64,000 nt of DNA. It comes from Manis javanica. Taxonomy: Eukaryota; Chordata; Mammalia; Pholidota; Manidae. Location: contig NC_133168.1 in NCBI RefSeq assembly GCF_040802235.1, forward strand, positions 33,313,759 through 33,377,758, given 5' to 3'. The notes under the pieces are model-generated. The model had not been told where the DNA came from, did no database searches, and saw nothing but the letters and a program-made list of their open reading frames with translations. This document shows positions 24,201-36,625 of the stretch, one piece after another. Positions within the stretch are counted from its first letter, which is position 1, and every line of letters begins with the position of its first letter. The position numbers were made by a program, and so were the translations under genes.

Positions 24201-24914
24201 AAAGCTTATTTGCTATTTGAGAGGGTTTATTTATTTGGCTTTCTTAATTTGCAGATGTACATTAAAAGCGACAAACTCTAAAACCATAAGTTTCCATGAT
24301 CCACATAACAGACCAAAAGAACGAAATTTACTGAAATATAAGAATATTTTTCTATAGCTGGGCAAGACTTGTACATTTATGAACTTACATAGGAAGAGGA
24401 AAAGAATCCCAAACTTTGTTTTAACATGAAAAAAAAATGGAACAAGTCCAATTTGTATTCAGCATTGTTCCTAGTTGTTTTTTATTAATCATAATTGCAT
24501 ATTCATTGAAGTTTCACAAAAACACTTATTCTTACTTTTTCCTTCCTTTTATGTAAGCATATGATTGACAGGTGGCTGACATCAGTCTTCACTCAGCCAT
24601 TTTGGTTTTGGGTTGTATTTCTATGAACTCAGGTTGCCTCAAAATTAAATAAAGGAAAATAAGACATATTTCCAAAGCAACAGAAGAACCGCCTGTTTTC
24701 TTTACTGTTACTGCAGAGACTTGCCCTGGAGAGTGGGTTTTTAGATGTGAAAAGTGGGTTATCAATCATAAGTAAATCCATTTACCAATCAGCCTTGCAA
24801 ATGGGTGATAGAAGAATGACAAAATTAACAAATAATATGGTAAATGGCCATCAAAAAACCAAAATCTAGTCTGCAATTATTTATGCAGCAAGAGTCCACA
24901 CATTTTGGTTCACC
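21296..24914. other. No gene seen (3.6 kb)
   Basis: AT-rich sequence with no recognised repeat or coding domain. Short frames of 65-96 codons at 22.3-23.2 kb have no domain signature and are consistent with chance. Confidence 0.5.
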
Positions 24915-25060
24915 TTCGGAATCAAGAGGGAAAGGCGGATGGTGACCGGAGGGGGAGAGCACACACCACCGGAACTGTCCCGCACCAACTCCCACGAACG
25001 GCGACACCGGGCGCCCCAGCGGAGGCGCCTTTCAGAAAGGTGTCATTGCGAAGCTTTCAT
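24915..25060. promoter_or_regulatory. Isolated CpG-dense patch
   Basis: About eleven CpG dinucleotides fall in roughly 145 bases (GGCGG, ACCGG, CCCGCACC, ACGAACGGCGACACCGGGCG...) inside otherwise CpG-poor, AT-rich DNA. It is shorter than a formal CpG island. An open frame crosses it without a recognisable domain, and a pyrimidine-rich TTTTGTCAG lies just downstream at about 25090. It could be a small promoter, an exon, or a remnant of a CpG-rich element. Confidence 0.3.
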
Positions 25061-25529
25061 TTCTCAACTTGTTTAAAAACTTTTCTTTTTTGTCAGGCTG
25101 ACATTTTTCAGAGACAAGACTCGGGACAGCAAATAAACATCATAGGACAATGGCTAGATCAAGGTATACTTCTTTTTAGAATAAGAAAACTGCCTTTATA
25201 TAAAGCCTATCTTTCTAGAAGGGAGAGATGAGGGAGGGAAAAAAAAGGCTTTTGGAAAAGAAGGGTCATGAGCATCTTTTTACAAAATGCCATGACAACC
25301 AAGAGTTCTTTGTGCATTTTTAAAAGAGAAATGAATAATATTTATCATGTATGTGACAAGCTACTTGACAGCATACACTTTCTTTGTCTCCTTTTTTTCA
25401 TATACTGTATTTAGCCATTCCAAGGGACAAAGTGAGTTGGTTGCCCAGAATAAGACCTTTTTGGATGTGGGACTTGGCTGAGGACTCAGGAGCCTGCCAA
25501 CTCCAGTTCTTGTCATTAGACTCATTAAT

Positions 25530-25614
25530 TCTCTCTAGAATGTGAGCTCCATGAAAGTAGATGTTTTTTTTCCCCCTATTTTGCTTACTGCTTCATTTCT
25601 AGCTCCTATATTAT
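25530..25614 (+). repeat. LINE L2 3' end, first part (split)
   Basis: 'cattaattctctctagaatgtgagctccatgaaagtagatg...cttcatttctagctcctat' is the L2 tail. It is cut off by an LTR-like insertion, and its last bases reappear at 26132. Confidence 0.65.
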
Positions 25615-26131
25615 CTGTGATAAGGAAAAATTCTGAAATGTTTTGAAACTGAGTGACATAAGGGACAGAGAATCAGGGAGAGAGACAAGGGAAAGTAATC
25701 AACCAACAGCCTCAGGCCATAGATAACCAGAAACATCAGGTTCCTGGATGAAGTCATGTCAACAATTACCTAGAAGGCCCCCAGATCGCCTCACCCCTCT
25801 TATGCATGAACAGTTTCTGACCATCATCAACAATCAGTCCACGAGCCTTTTCCAGGGACTAACCACTGATCCCAGGACTTTCCCAGGTTTTCAGTAGCCC
25901 ACCTTACCTACTGCCAATGTGAATTTAAAGAACTTTCTTTCCTTGAGACCCTTCATAAATGTTGCCATTTCTTGAGTCTGGAGGACACGTTGTTTTTATT
26001 GACTGGCTGTGCTGCTGATGGAGCAGAAATTTCCTGTCCCAGGACTCAGTCCTGTTTCTGGCTATCATCTGTAAAGGCTCAATCAACCCTTTTATTTCAG
26101 AGATCTTGGTCTCCAGAGTTTTGATTTGTCA
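25615..26131 (+). mobile_element. Solo LTR (class I-like) in an L2
   Basis: About 517 bases starting TGTG... and ending ...TTTGTCA separate two halves of an L2 terminus. The LTR style is seen in the C-rich middle ('ccccagatcgcctcacccctcttatgc'), the promoter-proximal 'gacccttcataaatg' region and the terminal 'aacccttttatttcagagatcttggtctccagag' R-U5-like end. The exact family and the target duplication are not clear from reading. Confidence 0.55.
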
Positions 26132-26165
26132 CCTGGCAGAGAGTAAGTATGCAATAAACATTTGA
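26132..26165 (+). repeat. LINE L2 3' end, second part
   Basis: 'cctggcagagagtaagtatgcaataaacatttg' is the terminal L2 sequence that continues from 25614. Confidence 0.65.
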
Positions 26166-26229
26166 GATATAAACAAATCAACATAGACCAGTTCAACCCC
26201 AAGGTCTTTAACTTTGGCTACTAGTTATC

Positions 26230-26410
26230 AATTCATTGAGATATTAGCACATGCCAAACACTGGGCCAAATATTAATCATTTAATATCTAGTCATTCAAT
26301 TCTCACAATGGCAATGTGAAAAAATATATTATCTCTATTTTCAGATTAGTAGTGAAGTACTACTATGACTAGTACTAGAATGACAATGAGGGAGTTAAGT
26401 AATGCATGTT
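26230..26410 (-). repeat. MIR SINE
   Basis: 'gcacatgccaaacactgggccaaatattaatcatttaatatc...ctcacaatggcaatgtgaaaaaatatattatctctattttcagatta' is the reverse complement of the MIR 3' half. Confidence 0.65.
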
Positions 26411-26678
26411 AAGTTAATGTAAGTTAACTCTTGCAACTTTAAAAGGAGAGAGAAAAAGTTAATATAGTTCAAAGCGTAAGCTTTTATTTACTATGCTAAA
26501 TTCTGGTTCAGTCCTTCTTAGTTGATGACACTCCTCTGTCCACACACTCAGTCTTGTCTGTATTTTGATCCCTGGTCTTATCTAAACTCTTCTCTAACCC
26601 TGGTCTTGGAATCCTGTACTGTGCCTGATGCAAGCTTTGCTTCAACATTACAATCTTCCCAGGACATCTTTGTGGTAT

Positions 26679-27064
26679 TGTCTTAGTCAGTTTGGGGTGC
26701 CATAACAAAATGCCATACATTGGGTGGCTTAAACAGCAGAAATTAATTTTCTCACAGTTCTGGATGCAGGAAGTCTGAGGTCATGGTGCCAACACAGTCA
26801 GGTTCTGATGAGACCTCACCTATGGTTTTCAAAAGGGTGCCTTCCTACCGTGTGCTTACATGGCCTTTCTTGGATGCGTGCATGTGGGGAGAGGGATCTC
26901 TCTCTTTCCTCATAAAGTCACCAATCCTACTGGATTAGGAACCTAGTCTTATGATTCACTTAACTTTAATTATCTTCTAAAATCTCCATGTCCAAATACA
27001 GTCATCCTGGGGACTGGGGCTTCAAAATATGAATTCTGGGGGGTACACAATTCAGTCCATAGCA
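26679..27064 (-). mobile_element. MLT1-type solo LTR (MaLR)
   Basis: The plus strand reads as the reverse complement of a MaLR MLT1 LTR: 'tgtcttagtcagtttggggtgcc', 'aatgccatacattgggtggcttaaacagcagaaattaattttctcacagttctgg', 'aagtctgaggtcatggtgcc', then '...cttcaaaatatgaattctggggggtacacaattcagtccatagca'. The ends form a TG...CA pair in LTR orientation (TGCTATGGAC at 27064). It looks complete, as 386 bases fits the family. No clear target duplication is visible. Confidence 0.85.
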
Positions 27065-28589
27065 AGGTGTTCTTCTAAACAAAACTGACAGTTAACAACT
27101 GTTTCCCTGCTTTTAATTGTATTATTAAAATCACTGTAACAATTACAGGAATAACTATTTTGTCACCTTTTGGGTTCTTGAAATGTTTTGGCCTCAGTAA
27201 TTCAGAGATTAAATATGCATACTTTGGTACTGGATTTGAAGAACTGTTCAAACTCAAGTCATTCTGCTGATCAATCTTCCAACAATAATCCCTCAGGGGT
27301 CTCTTGATCTTTCTAGAGCCTTCATCTAGGCCATTACACAATCATAGTTAGCATTACAAAGGAAACCATAGACTAGGGGTCACACACCTGAGTGGTGATT
27401 CTTTTTCTAGCTGGGTGACTTGGAGAACATGGTAAAATTCACAAAATATGTATTTGAAAATTATTGTTTCTCTGTGTCTACCAAATCAGAGATACCTCCT
27501 GATTCCCAAAGGGAAATTTCATAGATATTATGTGGCCTAATTAATATAGTTTCCGATGATTACCACATCTATTTTCTTAGATCATCACTTTGAGAATACC
27601 TGTTCTGAGTAGACAATGACCACAGGGTCAATACAACTCTAAATTGTTCCTTGGAATATCCTAAGTATTTTTTGGAATTTTCCTATCAGATCTTAAAATT
27701 ACAAATGATATTCTGACCTAGTTTCATTAAGCTTCCTTACTACAGGAAAAAAATGAAGCCTATGACACTCTCATTAGGAACAACAGCCTTGTTCTCTGAA
27801 TTTGTACTAAGCTTCTATTGGGGTGGCAGTCAATCTTGTAGAGGAGTATAAGTACATGGCATCATGACTTGTACCAAGATTTCAAAAAGCTATTGTAGAT
27901 TTCACCATTGCAAATGCAACTAAAATGTCAAACAGTCCTGTGCAGCAGTGTAAATTTTAAGAGAGCTTTCTTGTTTTGGCAAAAATAGACCTCCAGACTC
28001 ATGAACATTTTTCTTTCTTCTGAGAGCTCAGGGAAGTACGATTGTGTGTGTATGTGTGCTATGTGCACATGCTGCCTTGAATTGCAAAGTTCCTCTGGAA
28101 GGGAGATACTTCTTTATATGGTGTATTAGCATAATTATATTTTAAGGTGCAATAGTGAGTTTTTACATATGATTAAAATTATAAAAATATAAGTATCCAG
28201 TGAATGCAAAGTCATTATGTAAAACAGAATGAGAATGTGTACAATTCACATATATTGCAGTATGTATAGGCATTTCTTAGAAGTACTATAACAAGTTATT
28301 ACCATTAGATTATCACATAATTACTGATGAATATGAAACATAAATTTTTTTTTTTTGTTTGTAAAAAAGACATTGATCATCCCTAAGCTGCTATCAGGTA
28401 CTAAGTTTAGACAATAATGCAAAATTCAAATAGAAGTAATTATTTTTTGCAGTGTTTTCTTTTATCATTGAACAAAAGAAATAAAGTTTTCTGTTGTTGG
28501 CAATGTTATGACCATTAGCTTACTTTGTCTAATTTAATTTCAGTTTCTCTAAAAGACCAAGCTATATATTACTCTATAATCATGGAGAA
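27065..28589. other. No gene seen
   Basis: AT-rich sequence. Nothing recognised with confidence. Confidence 0.5.
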
Positions 28590-28765
28590 GAGTCCTAGAT
28601 AAGGAACTTGGGGATCTGAGTTCTGGCTTTGGCTTTGGCATTAAACAGCTCTGAGACCTTGAGCAGACTGCTAAACCTCCTGGAGCCTGAGTTTTCCTGA
28701 TTGCAAAAGTGGGGATAAAATAAGAATAGTTAAACTCTGAAGTCTTTATAAGTCCTCCCAGGCTG
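28590..28765 (+). repeat. MIR SINE
   Basis: Sense MIR: 'gatctgagttctggctttggctttggcattaaacagctctgagaccttgagcagactgctaaacctcctggagcctgagttttcctgattgc'. Confidence 0.75.
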
Positions 28766-29239
28766 TGATTCCAGGTGGTTATTCCTATTACTAGAGCCAG
28801 TAGCATTAATCTCAATTAACAGAGAAGATAGTAAAGGTTACTGCAGATGAATATTATCTTTCACATGGTCACAGTGGCTAAACTCATCATTACACAGAAT
28901 GCTCCATGGGGCATCTGCAGTTAGTCACTCTGGTCCGGCAGGAGCAATGGTTCCTTACTCTTCTCTGAAGTTCATTACTCATAATGTTCTTTCAATAACT
29001 ACTGAGGTTGGCATCTACCCCAAAAGGTGCCAACATGTCACCCTCTCACGGAAGATTTACTTGATTCTCCTGTTACACAAAGCCACATCTCTTGTTATAT
29101 GGGCAAGATTAAGAAATTTCCATCATAGCAATTTTTGGTAGTTATGTATTTATTTAACTGTATCATATCTGTCTCCCCTGTAACGGTGTAAATTCCAAGA
29201 TATCTAAGAATAGGCTAGTTTTTGTTTTTGTTTTTTATT

Positions 29240-31100
29240 TTTTAAATTTGGTCTTTCTTTTTCAAGACAACAAATGATGATATCTTGAAGAGACAGTTCT
29301 TCGGGACTTAGGAAGGGAACAGTAGCTGCTCACTTCAACACCATTTTCAGCTTCCCAGAAACAACTATTTCAATTCTTCTAGTTGAATATTTTGCCCTTT
29401 TGACTATCTCTGTAAATATCATGTTTACCATAGTTTTTCTTGAATTTTTAGTTTTAGGCATTGAATATTTATTTGCCTCCTAGGAGAGAAGACTTGGGTT
29501 CTTTTTCACACTCTCCCACTACATTTAGCACACAAATATTTTTTGTCATCCTGTTCTCCCAACATAGATCAATGGTGATTATTATGACTATTATCAGTAC
29601 ATTATTATTATTATGCAGTACCATCCTTAGCTGAGTCATGGAGTAAATTATGGCTGTATCCCTTTTTGCACAAATCCTCACTCCCACTGAGTCAATAATT
29701 ATCTTGCTTAGTTTGTTCTCAATAATTTATCACTATTTCAATCCCGGCTCTCTTCTAATTGTGCAAATCTCTTAATATGTTTAAATATATTAGACTTTTT
29801 ATCAACTTCCTTCATTGGGAGAAATCTCTTGTAGCCTTCTGTCTGGTTCCACTCTGATTAGTTGCTGTAACTGATGTCATCCTGGTATCTCCAATGCTTG
29901 CTTTTGAGTTATATTTTGTTTCCTGATTCTGTAAATCTTATGTCTCCTACTTTCTTTGTTTCTCTCTTTTTTGGAAATACACCTCCAAGGGCTTTGGAAA
30001 AAGGCTACATATAAGGTAGAATTTTCTGTATCTTGTATATCTAGAAGTATGATATGTATCATGAGGTATGTCTATCTTCACAAATAATCAATAGTGTCAC
30101 TTGGTATTGACTCTAGATTAGAAATAATTATTCTTCTGGATTTTGAAGCTATTTATTATCTTCTAGCTACTCCGTATTGTTTGGTCTAATACTATATTAA
30201 ATCATTATCCAATCTATGAAATCTATATTTTTGCTCTGGGATTTCTTAAAATTTTTCTTTGTTCCTAGTGTAAAATTTCCTAGTGAATGTGGTCTTTTTT
30301 TATTTGCAGTGTTGGGCACTCCATGGCCCTCTCAGTGGGGAAACTCATGTTCTTCAATTTTGAGAATACTCTTTTGATTATATTTTCCCTTCATTAAGAA
30401 AAAAATCTGATATTGGGGAATTCTTATTATTTAGAATACTTAGACCAATTTTTAAAAAAACTTCTGTTTTCCATCTCTTTATCATTTTGCTATATTTCTT
30501 GGGGGAATGTCTCAACTTTATCTTCCAACTATTTTATTTCCTTTTTCATTTCTACTATGATAATTTCTAGACATATTTTTCCTTTGACCTCTGAACATAC
30601 CTCTTATTATAGTAGAGTCTTCTCATTTCATTGAGACAAAATCTTATCTCTTCATATAGTCTCTGTTCCCTGTAAGGTATTGCTATCTGTTTTTGGTCTC
30701 TGTATGAAAATAGATGCCTTCGTAAAATAAGTGTTGATTGGTCATTTTCTATTCATATTATGAGTAAAGAGTTTGTAAGCATGCAAGAAATGGGTAAATT
30801 ATGCTCTTCATTGCAGGATGATCTAGCTGGGCCGGTTTGTTAAGGAATCTCCTGATCTTTGTATTCTTTGGTTTTGCATTTCTGGATTGATCAGATTCTC
30901 CAAAGTCCCTCAGAATATGCTTCCTGGAGAAGTGTGATTGTCAGAATTTTGAGTCCAGAGAGGAAGAATAACAGTCCATATATAAACTCTTACTTAAATC
31001 CATATTTTTCCTGCGGTGTTCTTGTGCTCTCCTCCCCATGATGTTTCCAAGTTCACTGACTCTCTGTTTTGCCATGATCATGGAATAAAACTTGAGTGTC
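29240..31100 (-). repeat. Old LINE-like dispersed repeat (tentative)
   Basis: A long AT-rich, pyrimidine-leaning region. Within it, 30300-30900 ('gcactccatggccctctcagtggggaaactcatgttcttcaattttgagaa', 'ccatctctttatcattttgctatatttcttgggggaatgtctcaactttatcttcc') resembles a sequence I associate with antisense old LINE 3' regions in mammals. The family was not resolved and the borders are unclear. No coding domain is readable. Confidence 0.35.
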
Positions 31101-31439
31101 ACTCACAGTCCTATGGATGAGTGAGGAAATCTAGAGGGTATCTTGTTGCTCTTAATCAAAGTTCCTGTTACTAAGTTCATGTTCATGTTCCAATTCTGGA
31201 GATACACACAGAAGCCACTTGCCCAGCCTTTTGGAGGTGCTTTGGGGGAAAGTGCCCTGATGCTGGACTTTGCCCACTGCTGGTTTTAGGATTCAGCATT
31301 TTTAGGCTTGCTAAATCAGTTTCTGTGTCTACAACTCCTTTCCAGCTTAAATGACTTGTTATTTTGTGTTATGCTTTTTTCCTTATACATAGAGGACTTT
31401 AAAATAATCCTTTTTCAGTCATTTCATTAGGGGTTCAGA

Positions 31440-31545
31440 AGGTAGTTAATACACAACTACCCTGCTCACCATGACATCCTCATCACAGACTGCAGGGGTT
31501 GGCACTTAGAAGATGCCTCATAAAATACCTGTTAACTAAGTGATG
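31440..31545 (+). repeat. Possible L2 3' end
   Basis: 'ggggttggcacttagaagatgcctcataaaatacctgttaactaagtgatgg' resembles the terminal L2 sequence in sense orientation; diverged. Confidence 0.4.
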
Positions 31546-33159
31546 GAATCAGCACCATGTATAATTCTTTTCATCTTCCTCATGTAAACAAGACTCTACC
31601 AATTGAGTAAATTCTCTGTATTGGTCCTATGAAGACGTCTCCAAATACTGTAAGATATTAAGTATTTTTGCCATTCTAACATAAAACCATGCATGGGGCT
31701 CTTTGATCTGTTGGAACATCACTGTTGTGAAGGTACCTTCTTGGAGCTGTGCACCACCTAAACCAGGACTGAATACCAGGCTCCAACAGTGACCAGGAGT
31801 TTCTCTGTGGCTGAGGCTGCCATCTGTCCTGACTTCCACATAACATGTATATTGCTATTTGAATAGAGCTTGGATGGTGAAGGTCACTTTATTGTTGCCC
31901 TTTGAGCATGGGGTCATCATAAATAACCTCAAACCCCAGCTGTGGCCAAAGAGAAAATAACATCAACTATTGACAAATGCTCTTAGTCCAGACTTAATGG
32001 TGGCCTAATAATGTTGAAATGCGGGACAAAGGAATACATGGAATCACAAAAAGGTTCCATTGCATACATCCTGGCATTTTTTTTTCTTTGAAAGTAAGTT
32101 CTTCAAAATGTATATTTTGTGCACTTGTGTGTTCTCTCTTTTGCTGCCTTTCTCTATGTAATTTTTAGTCACAAAGTAATAATTATTATAAAATTAAAAT
32201 ATATATAAAATTTAGCATTATTGTCACTCAATCCTGCCTTACTGGTTATTAACACCCATGCTATACATATGAAAATAGGTCTCTTGATTTTTTAGAGTAA
32301 TACTTGAATAGGTAGCTGCAAACTGTAATTATTTATACTGAAATAAATGTGTTAGGGGCACAGAAATACAGGACAAGAGAATCACTTTCTACTAGAATCA
32401 GTCTTGAGGCAAGTAATTACTAGGTTTTGAAAATAAAACAATAGATGTAGGCCAAATGGCAGAGACTTTATCTCCATTTTCATGGTCGCACTAGCCTGAG
32501 TGAGGAGAATCTTCAGCATATAGGCCTGCACCAGTGAACACCCACTCAGTGCTTCACAGCAGCAAAAGCTGGGGCTTCACAGTTACTCTGGGATGTGTGT
32601 GGAAGGGACTATTTTCTGAGGAAAAAACTTGTCCCTGTCCACTGTGATCCTCTTGGCCCACCTCCACCTAGGGTCCAGTGACCATTTTTGAGGCATGCTT
32701 CTTTATTAGACTCCTTAATTCCTGTGAGCAAAATTTAACTCTGTTTTCACTTGGTAGATCATAAAACACAGGTACTTAATTTTCAAATTCTTCCAAAGGT
32801 TGTTACCTTGAACTGTGTTGGCAAATTTTTCCCTAAAACAAAGAGAGGTGTATAATTTTCAATATCTTAAAGAAACAGTTATCTGTTCTTCAAGAGAGAA
32901 AATATTTTTCCGGCACTAAATTCAAACTGAACTTGTCATGTAGTCTTAAAATAGGAAATAATATAATGAATATTAGATAACAAGATGGATATTATTTTGG
33001 ACAAGGGTTATAAAATTTGAAGAATATTTTCAAAGAGCTATTTTTGTATGACTTTCGGTAAGTGGAAGGTGCAGTATTATAACAATTTTTGAAGGCACTT
33101 CTGTTGAGATCCAATGTATGCACATAGATTTCCACAACTTGATAGTGATTACAAATAAG
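31546..33159. other. No gene seen
   Basis: Nothing recognised. Base composition is unremarkable. Confidence 0.5.
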
Positions 33160-33385
33160 TGCGTAAGCACTTTACATGTGCCAGACATTGTTCAAAGCAC
33201 TTTACATACATGAGCTCACTTAATCCTTCTAGTTACTTTAAGAGATAGAGAAAATAACCTATTATTATCACATTTTAGAGATGTGGGAACTACTTCATAG
33301 AGGGTTAATATCTTGCCCAACATCACATCGTTAAGTGGCAAAAACACAAGGCTAGAATCTGTGTATTTAAGATACATTCCACTTT
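33160..33385 (-). repeat. MIR SINE
   Basis: Nearly full-length reverse-complement MIR: 'gtgccagacattgttcaaagcactttacatacatgagctcacttaatcc', 'cattttagagatgtgggaactac', 'cttgcccaacatcacatcgttaagtggc'. Confidence 0.9.
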
Positions 33386-34153
33386 TTTTGCCCTACTTAT
33401 TTTGGAACATCACTTCTTTCAGCCAGGATTTTTTGAAGAAGTTGAGTAGTGATAAATTCAAAATTAAACTCTAGGACAAGAGCTTATTGTCTTGGAATCC
33501 TGAAGTATTAATTAAAAGAACAACTCAGGATCAAGGGTGACATTCCATTTTTGATAATTTAGGAGACTGCCTATATTCTCAGAGGGAGAGCCACAGATTA
33601 TTTAGCTAGAGACCCTAGAGTTATATAATTTGGAGAAAATTGGTCTTAGGGTTGTAGCTTTTATCTGAGGGTTATAAAACAAAGGGAAATAAATTACTCT
33701 GGTATTAGTAAAATATATACACTAGAATTCCTCTTAAATAAGCTATAGCATGAGCTTCCAAGCCACAGAATATTCTATTTTATTTTTTTCCTCCAACAGT
33801 TATATCCATAGTTTACATGAAAGTTATTATATACTCAGGTTGTTTTTTCTTTTTTTTAAAAAAATTAACTTGATAGTACCATGGATATATCTAGTTTTGT
33901 GGTTTGGTTTTTCTTTTTCAGATTCTGTCTTACTAGCATCACAGCATCTTTACGGAACCAGGACTAGGTGACTAATGCCCTTTTACCCATTCATGGAACA
34001 TATTAAATCAACAAGCTCCTATTAATCACTAATGTGTGGGACAATGGGGATCAAAGTTACCTGCTTTCTGATTTAATCAGGTCTGGTGGAGGAACAGACA
34101 AATGATGACAGTTTAATATGAGAAAGGCTTAAGGATAAATATATCTATGAGAG

Positions 34154-34162
<9 letters not shown>

Positions 34163-34213
<51 letters not shown>
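34163..34213. repeat. (GT)n microsatellite
   Basis: 51 bases of uninterrupted GT repeat following a GAGA-rich lead-in. Confidence 0.98.
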
Positions 34214-34214
<1 letters not shown>

Positions 34215-34444
34215 TAGGAGCTTGGGGGAAGGAAAACTGTAACTCTCTTGGAAAAGTCAGGGAAATCTGACCGATATGAGGTGATATCTGAATCATATTT
34301 TGAAGGATAAATAGCAAATCACAAGGTGGACCTGGTGAGTAAAGTTATTATTGGTAAAGGAGCACCTCACGGAGCACAAAGAGCCTGAACTGGCGGGGAC
34401 TGAAATGGCTGTAATATGGGCACTTATAGGAAGTAGGGTGGCAT

Positions 34445-34680
34445 GGAGTTTAGGAAGGAAACTCTGGCATCATTCTGCCAGATTTGAATGCTGGTGCTGA
34501 ACTTGGACAAGTTCCTTATTAACTTCTTGTGTCATAATTTCCTTATCTACATAATAGGGAAAATAACAGTACCTAAACTGCAGAGTTTTTCAGGGTTAAA
34601 TGAAATAGTATGTAAAGCCCTTAGTATGGTGACTGGCACATAATAAACATTCAATAAATGCTAACTATCATTATTATTAC
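34445..34680 (+). repeat. MIR SINE
   Basis: Full-length-looking sense MIR: 'gaacttggacaagttccttattaacttcttgtgtcataatttccttatctacataatagggaaaataacagtacc' through 'ggtgactggcacataataaacattcaataaatgctaac'. Confidence 0.9.
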
Positions 34681-35719
34681 CCCAAAGAGACAACTAATTC
34701 TTAAGTAATCAATATCACTTTAGGGTGAAATTTCCTCCACATGTGTCTTCACACTTACAAGCAAATTAGCAGCATTAGATTATGTTTATAGATTCTTCTG
34801 GACAGGTACTCTTCTACAAAGCATAAAGCTGGTGCTGGAACATAGCTTCCCGAGTCAGATATTCTGAGTGGTGTCTGAACAGCTGTTTCATAGCCCATCT
34901 AAGCATTCAAATCTCCTAAATTATGAAGTCAGTAGATGAATAGACACAAAAAAATAAGTACAAGAAACATACTGTCAGTAGAAAACTTACATGCCTACTT
35001 TAGAAGGTGAAATATGTTTGTGAAGACATATAAAGTTTATCATTTTAGGGGAAATGAATAATATTGAGGAAAAACAGTTCTTATTTGAGCTGAATAACTC
35101 AAAAATCAGCCTTTTAATTTTAATTGAATTTGACTTAGACTGAATTTACATTGACTGAATTTGGGCATTTGAATGGAAGAAAGACCTGAAAAAATTTTTC
35201 TAAAATCTGGTTCCTACAAGTTGAATAATATCAAAATACAATGATCACTTCAATAGACACCACTGAAAGATGTAAGGACACATAACCTGTACTTTTAGAT
35301 GCTAGATCCCACCACTTTTCGTGTGAGTTTTAAGTCATTATTAAATCTAGAGTCCACTGTTAGGCAGAAAGACAGATATGAGTGGGATGAAAAGAGGGTG
35401 GGACCCACCAAGAATTTAGGGAGCTAATCTGATAAAACCAAAGAGCCAGAAAAGACTCACAGAGACAATGTCCTTTACAATGTGAGTTCAGTTCACATTC
35501 TTTGAATCTGGGCTGACCTTGAGACTTGCCCTAGCTAATGGAGGTAAGATAGGGCAGAGACATGAGACAAGCAATATGATTAATTTTCCTAAAAATATTA
35601 AGATATGAATAGTATAGTGGGAACAAGAGGGTCTTATTTTGAGGCTAATAGCAGAGTTGGGAAGTTAGATTCTTAACATATTATTTGGTAATCAGCCAAT
35701 GACTTATCCTAAGACAGGG

Positions 35720-36110
35720 CAAGCAGTCTTAACTGGTATGTTCCCAGTGCTTGGGTGTGGCCACTATCTTGGAGAGGAACAAAAAGTTTATTTTACAGAA
35801 TTACCTAGAGGACTGACTATAGACAATGACATATTGTCTCTTATCATAGATAGACATCGTGAGACCACCTGATAAGCCAACACCATCCCGTGACCCTGAC
35901 CCTTTACTTTACCTTTATCCCATTCTTGAAAGCCTTAAAAGACAGAATCCCAGCTTTGGGGTAAGCCTCATCCTCTCTGAGGTTGCCCACACTCTCCTTC
36001 CTTGGAGTGTGCATTTTTAAGACTTCTCACTGCTCAACTTACTACATTTTGTCTCTGTGTTCTTCCAGTAGTGTCTTTGTCACTTTGCTATTTCATTCTA
36101 CTTTTCAGAC
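35720..36110 (+). mobile_element. LTR-like block 1 (class I ERV style)
   Basis: LTR-style organisation: 'gataagccaacaccatcccgtgaccctgaccctttactttacc', a 'gaaagccttaaaag' promoter-like stretch, 'cctctctgaggttgcccacactctccttccttggagtgtgc', then a pyrimidine-rich R-U5-like end 'cattttgtctctgtgttcttccag'. No internal coding region was identified nearby; borders uncertain. Confidence 0.45.
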
Positions 36111-36139
36111 TTTAAGCACAAGTCTTAACCCTCTCTGTC

Positions 36140-36625
36140 CTTCTTCAGGTAAGTAGGGCTACTGAGAGCTCTTATTTGGGTTTGCAAGTTCCTGTCGCCT
36201 GGGTGACCCAGATGGAACTGCGGTTATACAATCATGCTTCTTAGTAACCTGCCTGACAAGTCTCTTTTCTTTGCCTTTATGAAGTTCTCAGAACATAATC
36301 TCACTTCATTCAGTGCTCTTTGGCTCCCCCAAATCTTGGGGTGGTAGGGACTTAGTTCTCACTGGATGCCAGGTGACCCTGGCTTTAGGAGTTGGCAAGG
36401 GATTGTGCCCTCTGCCAAGCAGCAGTTCAGTGAGCTTCCCTTTCCTCCTGTTTTCCTTCCTCTCTGCTTTATTCAAGTAAACCTGTCTTTTTCTACCTTG
36501 ACTCTAGGCCACTCCTCCTTTAGAGTGTATTTAAATAAAACTTTCATTCTACTTCATTACTGTATCTCTTGCCCTTCAACTCTTTGCTGTGCTGGGGACA
36601 AGAACCGAGGAAAACAAACTCAACC
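36140..36625 (+). mobile_element. LTR-like block 2 (class I ERV style)
   Basis: A second LTR-like end in the same orientation: 'ctcctcctttagagtgtatttaaataaaactttcattctacttcattactgtatctcttgccc' followed by 'gctggggacaagaaccgagg'. It has AATAAA at about 36534 and resembles the R-U5 of gamma-type LTRs. Its end parallels that of block 1, so the two may be parts of one rearranged element or two adjacent insertions. Confidence 0.45.

Noticed and set aside
34129..34317. His/Thr-repeat frame
   Set aside because: Translation of the (GT)n microsatellite.
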